64,000 bases of DNA from CBDCYH01 sp965224105 (GTDB lineage Bacteria > Bacteroidota > Rhodothermia > Rhodothermales > JABDKH01): positions 248,001-312,000 of the forward strand of contig CBDCYH010000002.1 of assembly GCA_965224105.1 (NCBI GenBank). The letters run 5' to 3'. The position numbers and the translations under genes are program-made. The notes beneath the pieces were generated by a model. That model had not been told where the DNA came from and searched no databases. It worked only from the letters and a program-made list of their open reading frames with translations. Numbering within the stretch: position 1 is the stretch's first letter; every line of letters begins with the position of its first letter. This document shows positions 51,322 to 59,599 of the stretch, in pieces.

Positions 51322-52230
51322 TTAGATGGGCCTCGCTACAAGAATTCCTGTCTGGATGGATACGGAATTTACGTAGTCGTGCAGATCAGGGGCAATAGTG
51401 ACTCCGTTCGCCGTCGAAGCGTGCAAGAATCCGAAGCTTCCGTCCTCGTTTTCGTAAGCGAGTCCCGTGTGAGACACATCCAGACCCTCGACTGAAGTTG
51501 TTGTGGCAATGATATCGCCCGAGCGAAGCATTGGGTAAATGTCAGTAATTCGATCCTGTGGAACGTAGAAGAGTTCTCGTCCGACCAAAGAAGTTTCCAT
51601 GTCAATAATACCGGCAAAGAGGCTGTCGCTGTCGGCCAGCCTCGGGTAGGCGCTGCGATGCTCACTCATAAACGTCGGCTGGGCGTTCAGCGTATCTCCG
51701 CCAAGAGCCTGGGTAACATCCTCGACAATGCCTTTCTGCTCGTTGTCATAAATCCAGTCTGTGAAATAGTGTAGACGCGAGCAGTATCCGTCTCTAACTC
51801 CACCTCGGTAGCGAATTTCCAAAACTGAATTTGCATACGATTCGAAGTCGTATTCTTCGCGCTGGATAATACGGGAAAGAGCCAGGGCGTTCTCGACAAG
51901 GAGGACACAGTCAAATTTAGTAAGCTCCAGCACCAGGTCTTCCGTTTCTGATGCATCAAGCAAACCAGCAACGTAGGGTTTGCCAAGAAACTGCTCGGCG
52001 GTTTTCTGTAAGAGAGATCCGATATCCAATTCATGCCAGTCGTTGTTCTGCGCTTCCGTCACCAGCATATCGAACGCAGCGTGGGTTGTATCACCGGTGG
52101 CCGAGTTAGTCAGCACGACGGAAGATGACTCGGCGCGGTTATCCGCACAACCGATCAAAAACAAACCGGCCATGAGAAAGCTAAGCCCAATTGATGTCCT
52201 GATTGATAGCACGTTGGAGCAGTTCTTCAT
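51322..52230 (-). CDS. DUF1460 (N-acetylmuramoyl-L-alanine amidase-like) lipoprotein
   Basis: About 302 residues from the ATG at 52230; it overlaps the end of aat by about 50 nt. 'SFLMAGLFLIGCADN' is a lipoprotein signal with lipobox L-I-G-C. 'GKPYVAGLLDASETEDLVLELTKFDCVLLVENALALS' is the DUF1460 signature including the Cys of an NlpC/P60-like fold, and 'GLDVSHTGLAYENEDGSFGFLHAST' contains the expected His. Known DUF1460 members are peptidoglycan-cleaving amidases. It probably acts in the periplasm on the cell wall. Confidence 0.88.
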   Translation of the reverse strand: MKNCSNVLSIRTSIGLSFLMAGLFLIGCADNRAESSSVVLTNSATGDTTHAAFDMLVTEAQNNDWHELDIGSLLQKTAEQFLGKPYVAGLLDASETEDLVLELTKFDCVLLVENALALSRIIQREEYDFESYANSVLEIRYRGGVRDGYCSRLHYFTDWIYDNEQKGIVEDVTQALGGDTLNAQPTFMSEHRSAYPRLADSDSLFAGIIDMETSLVGRELFYVPQDRITDIYPMLRSGDIIATTTSVEGLDVSHTGLAYENEDGSFGFLHASTANGVTIAPDLHDYVNSVSIQTGILVARPI

Positions 52231-52750
52231 ACCACCTTGCGGATACCGAAACAAGGCCGAATTGTTCTAGATGTTGCGTCGAATACTGAGCATCCAGAAG
52301 TAGAAATCCCTGTTCCTGCAGTCGCAAACACAAATGGACCATCGCGACCTTTGATGCGTCGCGTTCTAAATGAAACATTGATTCGCCAAAGAACGCTCCT
52401 CCGATTGATACTCCATACAGACCACCAACCAGCTCATTGTTGCGCCAGCACTCCACGCTGTGCGCCGAGCCCAGATCTGCGAGTATGGAATAGGATTCGA
52501 TGATTTCCTCTGAAATCCAGGTTGACTCCCGATTCGCACATGCTCGGATAACTTTCTCGAAGGAGCGGTCGATAAACACGGAGAATCTGCTTGCCCGAAC
52601 AGTTTGTGCAAGTGATTTTGACAATTTGAAACGATTCGGAAGTATTATCCCTCGAGGATCAGGCCTGTACCATCCGATCACTCCTGAATCCGAAGCAGCC
52701 ATGGGGAAAATCCCCTGCCTGTAGGCGGCGAGTATCATTTGCGGTGACAT
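52181..52750 (-). CDS. aat: Leucyl/phenylalanyl-tRNA--protein transferase
   Basis: A 189-residue protein. 'MILAAYRQGIFPMAASDSGVIGWYRPDPRGIILP' is the diagnostic N-terminus, then 'RESTWISEEIIESYSILADLGSAHSVECWRNNELVGGLYGVSIGGAFFGESMF' and 'LLDAQYSTQHLEQFG' complete the family pattern. It adds Leu or Phe to N-terminal Lys/Arg, marking proteins for ClpS-ClpAP in the N-end rule pathway. It is slightly shorter at the N-terminus than the enterobacterial form. It is divergent from the biotin-carrier gene. Confidence 0.96.
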   Translation of the reverse strand: MSPQMILAAYRQGIFPMAASDSGVIGWYRPDPRGIILPNRFKLSKSLAQTVRASRFSVFIDRSFEKVIRACANRESTWISEEIIESYSILADLGSAHSVECWRNNELVGGLYGVSIGGAFFGESMFHLERDASKVAMVHLCLRLQEQGFLLLDAQYSTQHLEQFGLVSVSARWYEELLQRAINQDINWA

Positions 52751-52782
52751 CGATTCGTCGAGCGTGATTCTACTTTGCTATA

Positions 52783-53325
52783 TTGATATCTGATTATACC
52801 AGTCCCACCGACCTACCTCAAGATATTTTGCGTCGCATTCAATCAACCGTCGGAGAGGCAGTTTATGATGTCGTCATCAACGGGTCTTCTCTCCAGATTA
52901 ATGGCGAGGAAACGGATTGGGATATCACCCGGATCGACGACAAAACTATCCACATCATTGCAGACGGGAAATGCATACCGGCGACAATCGACCGACAGCA
53001 GAATGGGGTCATTCGGGTGCACCTAAACGGGTCCGCGCTTGATGTAAAGACGCAGTCGCGTAGAGAGGTTCTCCTCGCAAAGTACGGTTTGAAGGAGGGT
53101 AGTATGGAACGCGTAAGCACAGTTACCGCGCCCATGCCTGGCCTGGCGTTAAAAGTGCTTGTAGAACCAGGTGCATCCGTTCAAAAAGGCCAGGGGGTTG
53201 TTGTCCTTGAAGCGATGAAAATGGAGAACGAGCTGAAGGCAGGCAGCGACGGGGTGGTCGACAAAGTCCTGATCAAGGCCGGGGACCCGGTCGCCAAAGG
53301 CCAAAAACTCGTGACATTCCAATAG
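52783..53325 (+). CDS. Biotin carboxyl carrier protein-like subunit
   Basis: A 180-residue protein from a TTG at 52783 (no ATG is available nearby). The C-terminal 75 residues form a biotinyl domain: 'VSTVTAPMPGLALKVLVEPGASV' and 'VLEAMKMENELKAGSDGVVDKVLI', with the biotinylated Lys in EAMKM. The first 100 residues are beta-rich and resemble the N-terminal part of acyl-CoA/oxaloacetate carboxylase biotin subunits ('NGSSLQINGEETDWDI'). It carries CO2 between carboxylase and transferase subunits, which are not in the window. It precedes the epimerase gene by 4 nt. Confidence 0.9.
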   Translation: MISDYTSPTDLPQDILRRIQSTVGEAVYDVVINGSSLQINGEETDWDITRIDDKTIHIIADGKCIPATIDRQQNGVIRVHLNGSALDVKTQSRREVLLAKYGLKEGSMERVSTVTAPMPGLALKVLVEPGASVQKGQGVVVLEAMKMENELKAGSDGVVDKVLIKAGDPVAKGQKLVTFQ

Positions 53326-53329
53326 AGAG

Positions 53330-54313
53330 ATGCCACCAATTTTGGTAACAGGTTGTACCGGCCTTCTGGGGTCGGCATTAACCCGATCTCTTGTCGAGGA
53401 TGGTAAGACGGTGCGCGTGTTGAAGCGGCTGACTAGTCCGATGGAACTGCTGGACGGAGTCATCGAAAACGTGGAACAGGTTGTTGGCGACATCTCCGAT
53501 CCGGATGCTGTGCGGCAAGCGGTCGCGGGCGCTGACGTGGTGTATCATGCCGCAGCTTTTATTGGCTTCGGCGGAAAGTCTGACAAAGAGTCGCTGCATT
53601 CGGTAAATGTTCGAGGTACAGCCAACGTAGTGAACGCTTGCCTGGATGCTGGTGTACGGCGGCTTGTCCACACGTCGAGCCAGGCTGCTATTGGCCGCCC
53701 GGAAGAATCCGTTCTAATCACCGAAGAAATTGAGTGGTCGAACTCCACCTTCAATTCGGAATACGCAAAGTCAAAATATGCCGCCGAGCTCGAGGTGAGG
53801 AGAGGCATTGCAGAGGGGCTTGACGCCGTGATAGTCAATCCCTCCATGATTTTTGGCAAAGGAAGGCCGGGCGAAAATACTGTCAAGTTGTTGGAGGACG
53901 TAAAAGCCGAAAAAATCCTCGGCATTCCGGCGGGAGGAACTAACGTGGTGGATGTTAGGGATGTTGTGAACGGCCACCGCAGCGCCATGGAGAAGGGCGT
54001 TGTGGGCGAGAGGTACTTTCTTGGCGCCGAGAACATTTCATGGGAAGACATCTTTCGGACTATCGCGGATGTGCTTGGTGTTAGACCTCCCACCCGACAT
54101 GTATCTCCTCGATTAGCTCTGTTCGCCGCCCGGGCTGCGGAGATGCTGGCCAAAATACCGGGACTCAATCCCCAACTGACCACTGAAGCCGCCCTGCTAA
54201 CGGCAAGATCATTTCGGTACAGTAACGAAAAGGCGCGGATGCAACTTGGAATCGATTTTACTCCATTTCGGCAGACGGTCGAACGGGTGGTTCACGAAAT
54301 GAAAATGATCTGA
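53330..54313 (+). CDS. NAD-dependent epimerase/dehydratase (extended SDR)
   Basis: A 327-residue extended SDR. 'PILVTGCTGLLGSALTRSLV' is the GxxGxxG NAD-binding start; 'GADVVYHAAAFIGFG' and 'LHSVNVRGTANVVNACLDAG' follow; 'VHTSSQAAIG' gives the catalytic Ser and 'SEYAKSKYAAELEV' the YxxxK pair. 'AVIVNPSMIFGKG' is the typical late motif. It resembles dihydroflavonol-4-reductase-like and 3-beta-HSD-like epimerases; the substrate is unknown. It is probably co-transcribed with the biotin carrier, although no functional link is clear. Confidence 0.92.
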   Translation: MPPILVTGCTGLLGSALTRSLVEDGKTVRVLKRLTSPMELLDGVIENVEQVVGDISDPDAVRQAVAGADVVYHAAAFIGFGGKSDKESLHSVNVRGTANVVNACLDAGVRRLVHTSSQAAIGRPEESVLITEEIEWSNSTFNSEYAKSKYAAELEVRRGIAEGLDAVIVNPSMIFGKGRPGENTVKLLEDVKAEKILGIPAGGTNVVDVRDVVNGHRSAMEKGVVGERYFLGAENISWEDIFRTIADVLGVRPPTRHVSPRLALFAARAAEMLAKIPGLNPQLTTEAALLTARSFRYSNEKARMQLGIDFTPFRQTVERVVHEMKMI

Positions 54314-54343
54314 CACCGAACCTCGAATGCGAGTACGCCAGTG

Positions 54344-54733
54344 TCAAACGTTGCACGACCGCTTGCCCTCCCGCCAGTTGATAAAGTGCCCGATCACCAG
54401 GAGGATGCTGCCTGCGCTTGTAACAATTATCTCGCGTGCGTGGCCGGGCTCGAAGTGTCCAAAAAATCCGGCAATCAGAACCAGCGTTAGGCCAGCAAGA
54501 AGCGGAATCGCAACCGCCTTTTTGCCGTGAACTCCGATGCCCCTCCAGAGTGCAAAGATGGTTGTCGGGACCAAAATAACTGCGAAGACTGGATGCAGCC
54601 ACTCGTGCAACGTATCTCCTGCCGACCACATTGGCAGCACCGATAGAACCAGGGGAAATGCCAGGCAATGGACCAGGCATATACCCGACAGACTGATTCC
54701 TAGTCGATCCCAATACTCCCGACTTACGGCCAC
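54344..54733 (-). CDS. MerC-domain membrane protein
   Basis: A 129-residue protein from a GTG at 54733, with four membrane segments. 'WDRLGISLSGICLVHCLAFPLVLSVLPMW' carries the Cys-x-x-x-His-Cys pattern of MerC-type transporters, followed by 'LHPVFAVILVPTTIFAL' and 'LIAGFFGHFEPG'. MerC proteins of mercury operons move Hg2+ inward, but chromosomal relatives without a mer operon have unknown function. No merR, merA or merT lies nearby, so resistance is not implied. Confidence 0.88.
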   Translation of the reverse strand: MAVSREYWDRLGISLSGICLVHCLAFPLVLSVLPMWSAGDTLHEWLHPVFAVILVPTTIFALWRGIGVHGKKAVAIPLLAGLTLVLIAGFFGHFEPGHAREIIVTSAGSILLVIGHFINWREGKRSCNV

Positions 54734-54826
54734 GATAGTCGTTTCTTTAGTGAGGCGATCTCTTCGGTTGCAAACAACAAGACTACGTTACTGATTAACA
54801 CCAAGGTGGCCAAATTGGGGACGCCA

Positions 54827-55399
54827 TCATGCGTGAAGGTCGACATGCAGGGGATAGTCAGCAGTTACTTCGCCTCTTGACATCTCTTTCAGTTTTCGTC
54901 TAAGGAGATTACGACGGAATGCGCTTAGGTGATCGAGAAAAAGTATTCCATCGAGATGGTCATATTCGTGCTGGATCACCCGAGCAAGCATACCGGATGT
55001 AGACAGCGTGCGCCTTTGGAAATCACGATCCAAATACTCGAGCTCGACAGAATCCGGGCGAACGACCACTTCTCGAATGTCCGGAATTGATAAACAACCC
55101 TCCTCGAAGTCAGACTGAAAGGGGCCTGTCGCGGTGATCTTCGGATTGATGAACACCATAGGCTGTTCTGGAACATCTTCTCCTTCTTCCTCCAGTTCGT
55201 CGGCTAGTTTTCCAAGGTCGACGACAAAAAGTCTCTCAGAGCGGCCAACCTGCGGAGCCGCGAGACCTATTCCCTCAGCAAAGTGGGCTGTTTCGATCAT
55301 GTTGTCGATAAGCGTTTGCAGTTCCTCGGTTGATTCTTCGACTTCAACCGTCTCTTCTCTCAGAATTTTAGAACCGTAAACGTGAATTGGCAGGACCAT
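54827..55399 (-). CDS. def: Peptide deformylase
   Basis: About 190 residues from the ATG at 55399 (MVLPIHVYGSKILREE); an upstream extension in the frame would overlap ruvX. The three motifs are 'GIGLAAPQVG', 'EEGCLSIPDIRE' (with the metal Cys) and 'VIQHEYDHLDGILF' (His-Glu-x-x-x-His metal site). It removes the formyl group from nascent proteins. A Glu-rich insertion 'ADELEEEGEDVPEQP' is typical of Bacteroidota enzymes. It lies 7 nt after ruvX; map at 62313 acts next on the same substrates. Confidence 0.97.
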   Translation of the reverse strand: MVLPIHVYGSKILREETVEVEESTEELQTLIDNMIETAHFAEGIGLAAPQVGRSERLFVVDLGKLADELEEEGEDVPEQPMVFINPKITATGPFQSDFEEGCLSIPDIREVVVRPDSVELEYLDRDFQRRTLSTSGMLARVIQHEYDHLDGILFLDHLSAFRRNLLRRKLKEMSRGEVTADYPLHVDLHA

Positions 55400-55406
55400 C
55401 GAGTTT

Positions 55407-55832
55407 CTATCTCTCGTCAATGTATCGTTGCAGGATGATCGCCGCTGCAACCGCGTCGACCGCATGCTTGTTCTTTGGTTTTCGCAGATTGGTTCCGGAT
55501 TTGCGGATGACGTCTCTGGCCTCTAAGCTGGTGAATGTCTCGTCCGCCAGCTCTACAGTGAGGTGGGGATATCTTTGGGTTGTCTTCTTGAAGAAATCCA
55601 GGATGGCCGATGAGACATCATCAGCATCGTCCTCTTGCGGATAAGGATAGCCGACGACTATCGCCTCTACTTCCATCTCTCGAACCAGCTGGTCCAGGAT
55701 ATGATAAACCTCACCCGTGGGAAATGTCCCGTGCGGTACGGTAATAATCTGGAGCGGGTCGCTTAGTGCGATCCCGACCCTACGACGACCGTAGTCGATG
55801 CCTATTAGCCGGCTGTTGGGAGAATCATTCAT
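55407..55832 (-). CDS. ruvX: Holliday junction resolvase-like/pre-16S rRNA nuclease YqgF
   Basis: A 141-residue RNase H-fold protein. 'LIGIDYGRRRVGIALSDPLQI' holds the first catalytic Asp, 'IVVGYPYPQEDDADDVSS' the family loop and 'VELADETFTSLEARDVI' the second acidic residue, with 'KHAVDAVAAAIILQRYI' (third Asp) at the end. In other bacteria it trims the 5' end of 16S rRNA. It is 7 nt upstream of def on the same strand. Confidence 0.95.
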   Translation of the reverse strand: MNDSPNSRLIGIDYGRRRVGIALSDPLQIITVPHGTFPTGEVYHILDQLVREMEVEAIVVGYPYPQEDDADDVSSAILDFFKKTTQRYPHLTVELADETFTSLEARDVIRKSGTNLRKPKNKHAVDAVAAAIILQRYIDER

Positions 55833-55880
55833 CTTCGCAAAATAGCGAAGACTGACTCAGGATTCCGGGTGAAGCGCGGT

Positions 55881-56243
55881 CTATTCGATGTAGTCGGCGC
55901 TACCTTCAGGCACAGCGTAGTTTAGTTCAGACAATGGCGTTTGGAGGACCTCTTTCAACCTTTTGCTTGGTTTGAAATGAGTCTTGCGTCTGCTGGGTAT
56001 AAACACAGTCTCATTCGTCTTAGGATTGCGTGCCTTTGGTTTAGCCTTTGTCTTCTTCACTTCAAAGACACCAAAGTCGCGCAATTCTATTCGAACCTCC
56101 GGGTCGGCCTCCAAAAGCAATGATGCCAGAGCCTCCACAACGGCACCTACCCAGGGTTCGCACTTATAAATGGGTTCTTTCTGTATTTCCGAGACTTTCC
56201 TTGCCACATCCTTTTTCGTCAGCGTCTTTGCCTTCTCCATCAT
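55881..56243 (-). CDS. HU/IHF family DNA-binding protein
   Basis: About 120 residues from the ATG at 56243 or 56240 (MMEKAKTLTKKDVARKVSEI); a TTG at 56273 is in frame but would include a TTGAC...TACAAT stretch that looks like a promoter. 'VVEALASLLLEADPEVRIELRDFGVFEVKKTKAKPKARNPKTNETVFIPSRRKTHFKPSKRLK' is the HU arm and body, with the Arg-Asn-Pro tip. The C-terminus ('QTPLSELNYAVPEGSADYIE') is an acidic extension beyond normal HU length (about 90). It bends DNA in the nucleoid. A 10-bp inverted repeat lies upstream. Confidence 0.9.
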   Translation of the reverse strand: MMEKAKTLTKKDVARKVSEIQKEPIYKCEPWVGAVVEALASLLLEADPEVRIELRDFGVFEVKKTKAKPKARNPKTNETVFIPSRRKTHFKPSKRLKEVLQTPLSELNYAVPEGSADYIE

Positions 56244-56320
56244 CGGATTGTACGATATATTTTCGTAAGTCAAGTCTAATTCTGGGCTAGAATTGCAAAA
56301 CGCGTTCCGAGTCGGTCTTC

Positions 56321-56355
56321 CGGCGTAATTATGCGAATTTAGGTCAATTACGCCG
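56321..56355. repeat. Perfect 10-bp inverted repeat upstream of the HU-like gene
   Basis: CGGCGTAATT (56321-56330) and AATTACGCCG (56346-56355) are exact reverse complements separated by 15 nt. There is no T run on either strand, so it is not a standard terminator; an operator for the HU gene or an mRNA hairpin after the relA/spoT gene are both possible. Confidence 0.6.
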
Positions 56356-56444
56356 TTCCATATGGGATCAGTATTTGAGCCCTCGGAATGTGATTGATAA
56401 TACTCCAGTTAGCGTACGATCTTGATCCATCGACCGTGTACAAA

Positions 56445-58709
56445 TCAATTTTGGGAGGCCTTGTCACTGGCCGCCCCGTCGTGCTGCTCCTCCAATCGAT
56501 AAACTCCGTGAACACCCGTCACTTTTTTTAACCTGGCAACCAAGCGGCGCAGATGTTCCAGATCGGAAACGTAGAGTAAGATTGTCCCTTCGAAAATCCC
56601 GTCTTCTGAATTTACCGTGATCGACCGGATGTTCGTCTTGAGGTTTTTCGAGATCACAGTGGTGAGATCGCTAATCATCCCCACACGATCTTCACCAACG
56701 ATGCGTAGTGCTGTGACGAATCGCATCTCCTTCTGCCGGGACCATTCCACCTGAACGATGCGGTCACCATGGTTCGACATGAGGTCTGTGGCATTCCTGC
56801 AGCTCACTCTATGGATGCTTACAATTCCTGCGCGGGAGATGTAGCCGAAAACATTGTCACCCGGAATTGGATTGCAACACATGGCATATCTGGTTTTGAT
56901 ATCCGTGTGTTCCTGGCCATCGATTATCAGCGCAGGCGACGCATCCTTGTGGACAGTCTGCAAAAAGTCTTCGACCTCAATCTTTTCCTCTTGTCGATGT
57001 TCGCTCCGATCATCAGTGCCGGTAAGCACCAGGTCGACCACTTCGTTTACGTCGCAAAGGCCCACCCCAATCTCGAAATACATCTGTTGTAGATTGGAGA
57101 ACTGCATCTTCCGTACGGCGCGAAGCAATTCATGGTCACTCAGGACAATCTTTGCTTTCTTGGCCTTCTTTTTCCAGATCTGGATTCCCAATTCAACACT
57201 TTTCCGACGCTTCTCGTTAATCCAGTGCCGGATGCGACTTTGGGCCTTGTGTGTAACAACAAAGTTCATCCAGTCGGCGCTCGGCGTTTGCCTTTTCGAC
57301 GTAATGATTTCCACCTGATCCCCACTGCGTAGGCGATAAGACAGCGGTACCATCTTTCCGTTTATCTTCGCCCCTATACAATGGAAGCCAACCTCCGTGT
57401 GGACATGAAAAGCAAAATCGACGGGAGTGGCGTTTGTGGGGAGCGTAAACAAATCGCCTTTGGGAGTGAAAACGTAAATCTCTTCGTGGTAGAGGTTGAG
57501 ACGAAAATCTTTTACGAAGTCGGTCGCCTGTTCGGTCTTGGGACTATCAAGCAGATCGCGGATCCACGACAGGAATGTTTCCATTCTGTCGTCTGCTTTG
57601 CTAACACCTTCCTTGTACTTCCAGTGCGCTGCGAATCCCCGTTCTGCGATTTCGTGCATCTGTTGCGTCCGAATCTGGACCTCCACTCGTCGCCCATCTG
57701 GACCAAGAACGGTGGTGTGCAAACTCTGGTATCCGTTTCCTTTTGGCATTGAAATAAAATCTCGGAAACGTTCCGGCAACGGTTTGTACAGATCGGTGAT
57801 GATGGAATACACCCGCCAGCAGTCTTCCTTACCTTTCTTATCCTCTGATTTCAGGACGATTCGAATGGCAAACAGATCGTAAATCTCATCGATCGGTTTG
57901 TTCTGGCGTTTCATCTTCTGGTAAATCGAGAAGACGTTTTTGGATCGTCCGTAGATATCGAACTCGAATCCGTCTTTTGCCAGTCGTTGACGGAGCGGCT
58001 CGATAAACGACCTCACAAAAGCGTCGCGTTCTTCTTTTGTCGCGCGCAGCTCTGCCGTGATTGAACGATAGGTGTCCGGCTCCAGGACTTTTAGTGACAA
58101 GTCTTCAAGTTCGCTCTTAATCGCGAAGAGGCCAAAACGATGGGCTAGCGGAGCAAACAGTTCGATGGTCTCCGAAGCGATTTTCATCCGCTTCTGCTTC
58201 GGAAGGGATTCGAGTGTTCGCATATTGTGCAGGCGATCTGCGAACTTCACCAGGATCACCCGCACATCCGACGCCATAGAGAGCATCAATTTGCGTACGT
58301 TTTCCGCTTGCCCGAGCTCGTGGCTGGTGAATACTCCCCCGATTTTCGTAAGCCCGTCGATGATGGTTTCCATCTTGTCGCCAAAGTGACTCCGGATGAA
58401 ATCGAGATCGAGCTCCGTGTCTTCGACGACATCGTGGAGTAGTGCGGCGGCGACACTTGTATCGTCAAATCCTATTCGCTCGGCAACAATAAGGGCGACT
58501 TCCAGCGGGTGTGAAATATATTTCTCCCCGCTCGCTCGTTTACCGTCTCGGTGCGCCCAGTAGCTAAAGATGAACGCCTGGCGGATCATGGCCTCATCGA
58601 CCGTAGGCAGCGTTTTTCTGCAAGCGTCCAGGACATGCTCAAGTTTCGCCCGATATTCTGGCTCGACCCGAACTTCAGTCTCCTGCAGTATCGATGATGC
58701 GTTAATCAT
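56445..58709 (-). CDS. RelA/SpoT bifunctional (p)ppGpp synthetase/hydrolase
   Basis: About 754 residues from the ATG at 58709. The hydrolase HD domain has 'YISHPLEVALIVAERIGFDDTSVAAALLHDVVEDTELDLD', with the HDxxED motif intact. The synthetase domain has 'GRSKNVFSIYQKMKRQNKPIDEIYDLFAIRIVL' and 'GNGYQSLHTTVLGPDGRRVEVQIRTQQMHEIAERGFAAHW'. A TGS domain ('VFTPKGDLFTLPTNATPVDFAFHVHTEVG') and a C-terminal ACT domain follow. Both activities look intact, so it is probably the main stringent-response enzyme. It lies between rplQ and the HU gene. Confidence 0.96.
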   Translation of the reverse strand: MINASSILQETEVRVEPEYRAKLEHVLDACRKTLPTVDEAMIRQAFIFSYWAHRDGKRASGEKYISHPLEVALIVAERIGFDDTSVAAALLHDVVEDTELDLDFIRSHFGDKMETIIDGLTKIGGVFTSHELGQAENVRKLMLSMASDVRVILVKFADRLHNMRTLESLPKQKRMKIASETIELFAPLAHRFGLFAIKSELEDLSLKVLEPDTYRSITAELRATKEERDAFVRSFIEPLRQRLAKDGFEFDIYGRSKNVFSIYQKMKRQNKPIDEIYDLFAIRIVLKSEDKKGKEDCWRVYSIITDLYKPLPERFRDFISMPKGNGYQSLHTTVLGPDGRRVEVQIRTQQMHEIAERGFAAHWKYKEGVSKADDRMETFLSWIRDLLDSPKTEQATDFVKDFRLNLYHEEIYVFTPKGDLFTLPTNATPVDFAFHVHTEVGFHCIGAKINGKMVPLSYRLRSGDQVEIITSKRQTPSADWMNFVVTHKAQSRIRHWINEKRRKSVELGIQIWKKKAKKAKIVLSDHELLRAVRKMQFSNLQQMYFEIGVGLCDVNEVVDLVLTGTDDRSEHRQEEKIEVEDFLQTVHKDASPALIIDGQEHTDIKTRYAMCCNPIPGDNVFGYISRAGIVSIHRVSCRNATDLMSNHGDRIVQVEWSRQKEMRFVTALRIVGEDRVGMISDLTTVISKNLKTNIRSITVNSEDGIFEGTILLYVSDLEHLRRLVARLKKVTGVHGVYRLEEQHDGAASDKASQN

Positions 58710-58817
58710 GGACGTGCTTAAGAAATGCAACGCCTCCGGTTCCTTCCGGCGGTAGAAACCCTAGAATCGGACTCGGTCCGACTTATTCAATCAGCCGCGG
58801 TGAGGCGGTTACCCTTT

Positions 58818-59567
58818 TTAAGATTTGTCGCCGTCGATGGCGTCTTCAACATCATCAACGATGTTCTCGGCGGCGTCCGTCGCAGCCTCTGCCGCGTCTG
58901 CGACAGCCTCTTTGGCTGCATCGGCCACGTCGTCGGCAACCTCGACAGCTTCTTCTACTGCATCATCAACCGCTTCATCAACGGCCTCAACAGCGTTTTC
59001 GGCAGCATCAACGGCATCGTCTACGCTGTCGACAACGTCTTCGACAGGCTCGGCCACCTCAACCACTTCATCAGCCTTTTTGGTTGACTTGCTCGATTTC
59101 CTGGTTGCACCTGCGCCAGCAGCTCCAGCGGCGGCTTTCTTACCACCTCCTCGCTTGCGGCCACGCCGTGTTTTCTTCTTCGTTGACGAACTACCCTCTG
59201 GCCGGACATCATTGTAATCGACCAGCTCGATCATCGCCATGGGAGCAGAATCACCAGATCGCTGTCCCAACTTGATTACTCTTGTGTACCCGCCAGGGCG
59301 ATCCCCAACTTTTTCTGCTACCTCACCGAAGAGTTCTTTGATAGCGTGTTTGTCCTGCAGAAGTTTGAAAACCTCTCTCCTGTTGTGCGTCGTATCCGTC
59401 TTCGCCCTTGTAATGAGAGGTTCAACGAATACACGCAGGGCACGCGCTTTGGTCGTGGTCGTGGTGATCCTTTTGTGCTTGATCAGAGAGCTGGACATCG
59501 CGGCCAGGGTAGCCTTGCGATGGGACTTGGTCCGATTAAGCTTGAATCCTTTCTTTTGATGTCTCAT
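58818..59567 (-). CDS. rplQ: 50S ribosomal protein L17 with a long low-complexity C-terminal tail
   Basis: A 249-residue L17. Residues 1-120 are the normal protein ('MRHQKKGFKLNRTKSHRKATLAAM', 'RPGGYTRVIKLGQRSGDSAPMAMIELVD'). Residues 125-165 are a basic Lys/Arg/Gly stretch ('KKKTRRGRKRGGGKK'), and 166-249 an acidic run of Ala, Val, Asp and Glu ('VDSVDDAVDAAENAVEAVDE') that is predicted to be a long helix. E. coli L17 is 127 residues, so the tail doubles the protein. It lies last in the alpha operon, 32 nt after rpoA. Confidence 0.95.
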   Translation of the reverse strand: MRHQKKGFKLNRTKSHRKATLAAMSSSLIKHKRITTTTTKARALRVFVEPLITRAKTDTTHNRREVFKLLQDKHAIKELFGEVAEKVGDRPGGYTRVIKLGQRSGDSAPMAMIELVDYNDVRPEGSSSTKKKTRRGRKRGGGKKAAAGAAGAGATRKSSKSTKKADEVVEVAEPVEDVVDSVDDAVDAAENAVEAVDEAVDDAVEEAVEVADDVADAAKEAVADAAEAATDAAENIVDDVEDAIDGDKS

Positions 59568-59599
59568 GATACTCCTCGGAGTCGCGGGCCAACTGCCTG

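Noticed and set aside
54344..54733. Mercury resistance from the MerC-domain gene
   Set aside because: No other mer gene is nearby; isolated MerC-domain proteins are common chromosomal genes of unknown role.
58767..58781. TCGGAC/GTCCGA hairpin between rplQ and the relA/spoT gene as a terminator
   Set aside because: The stem is only 6 bp and no T run follows on the minus strand.
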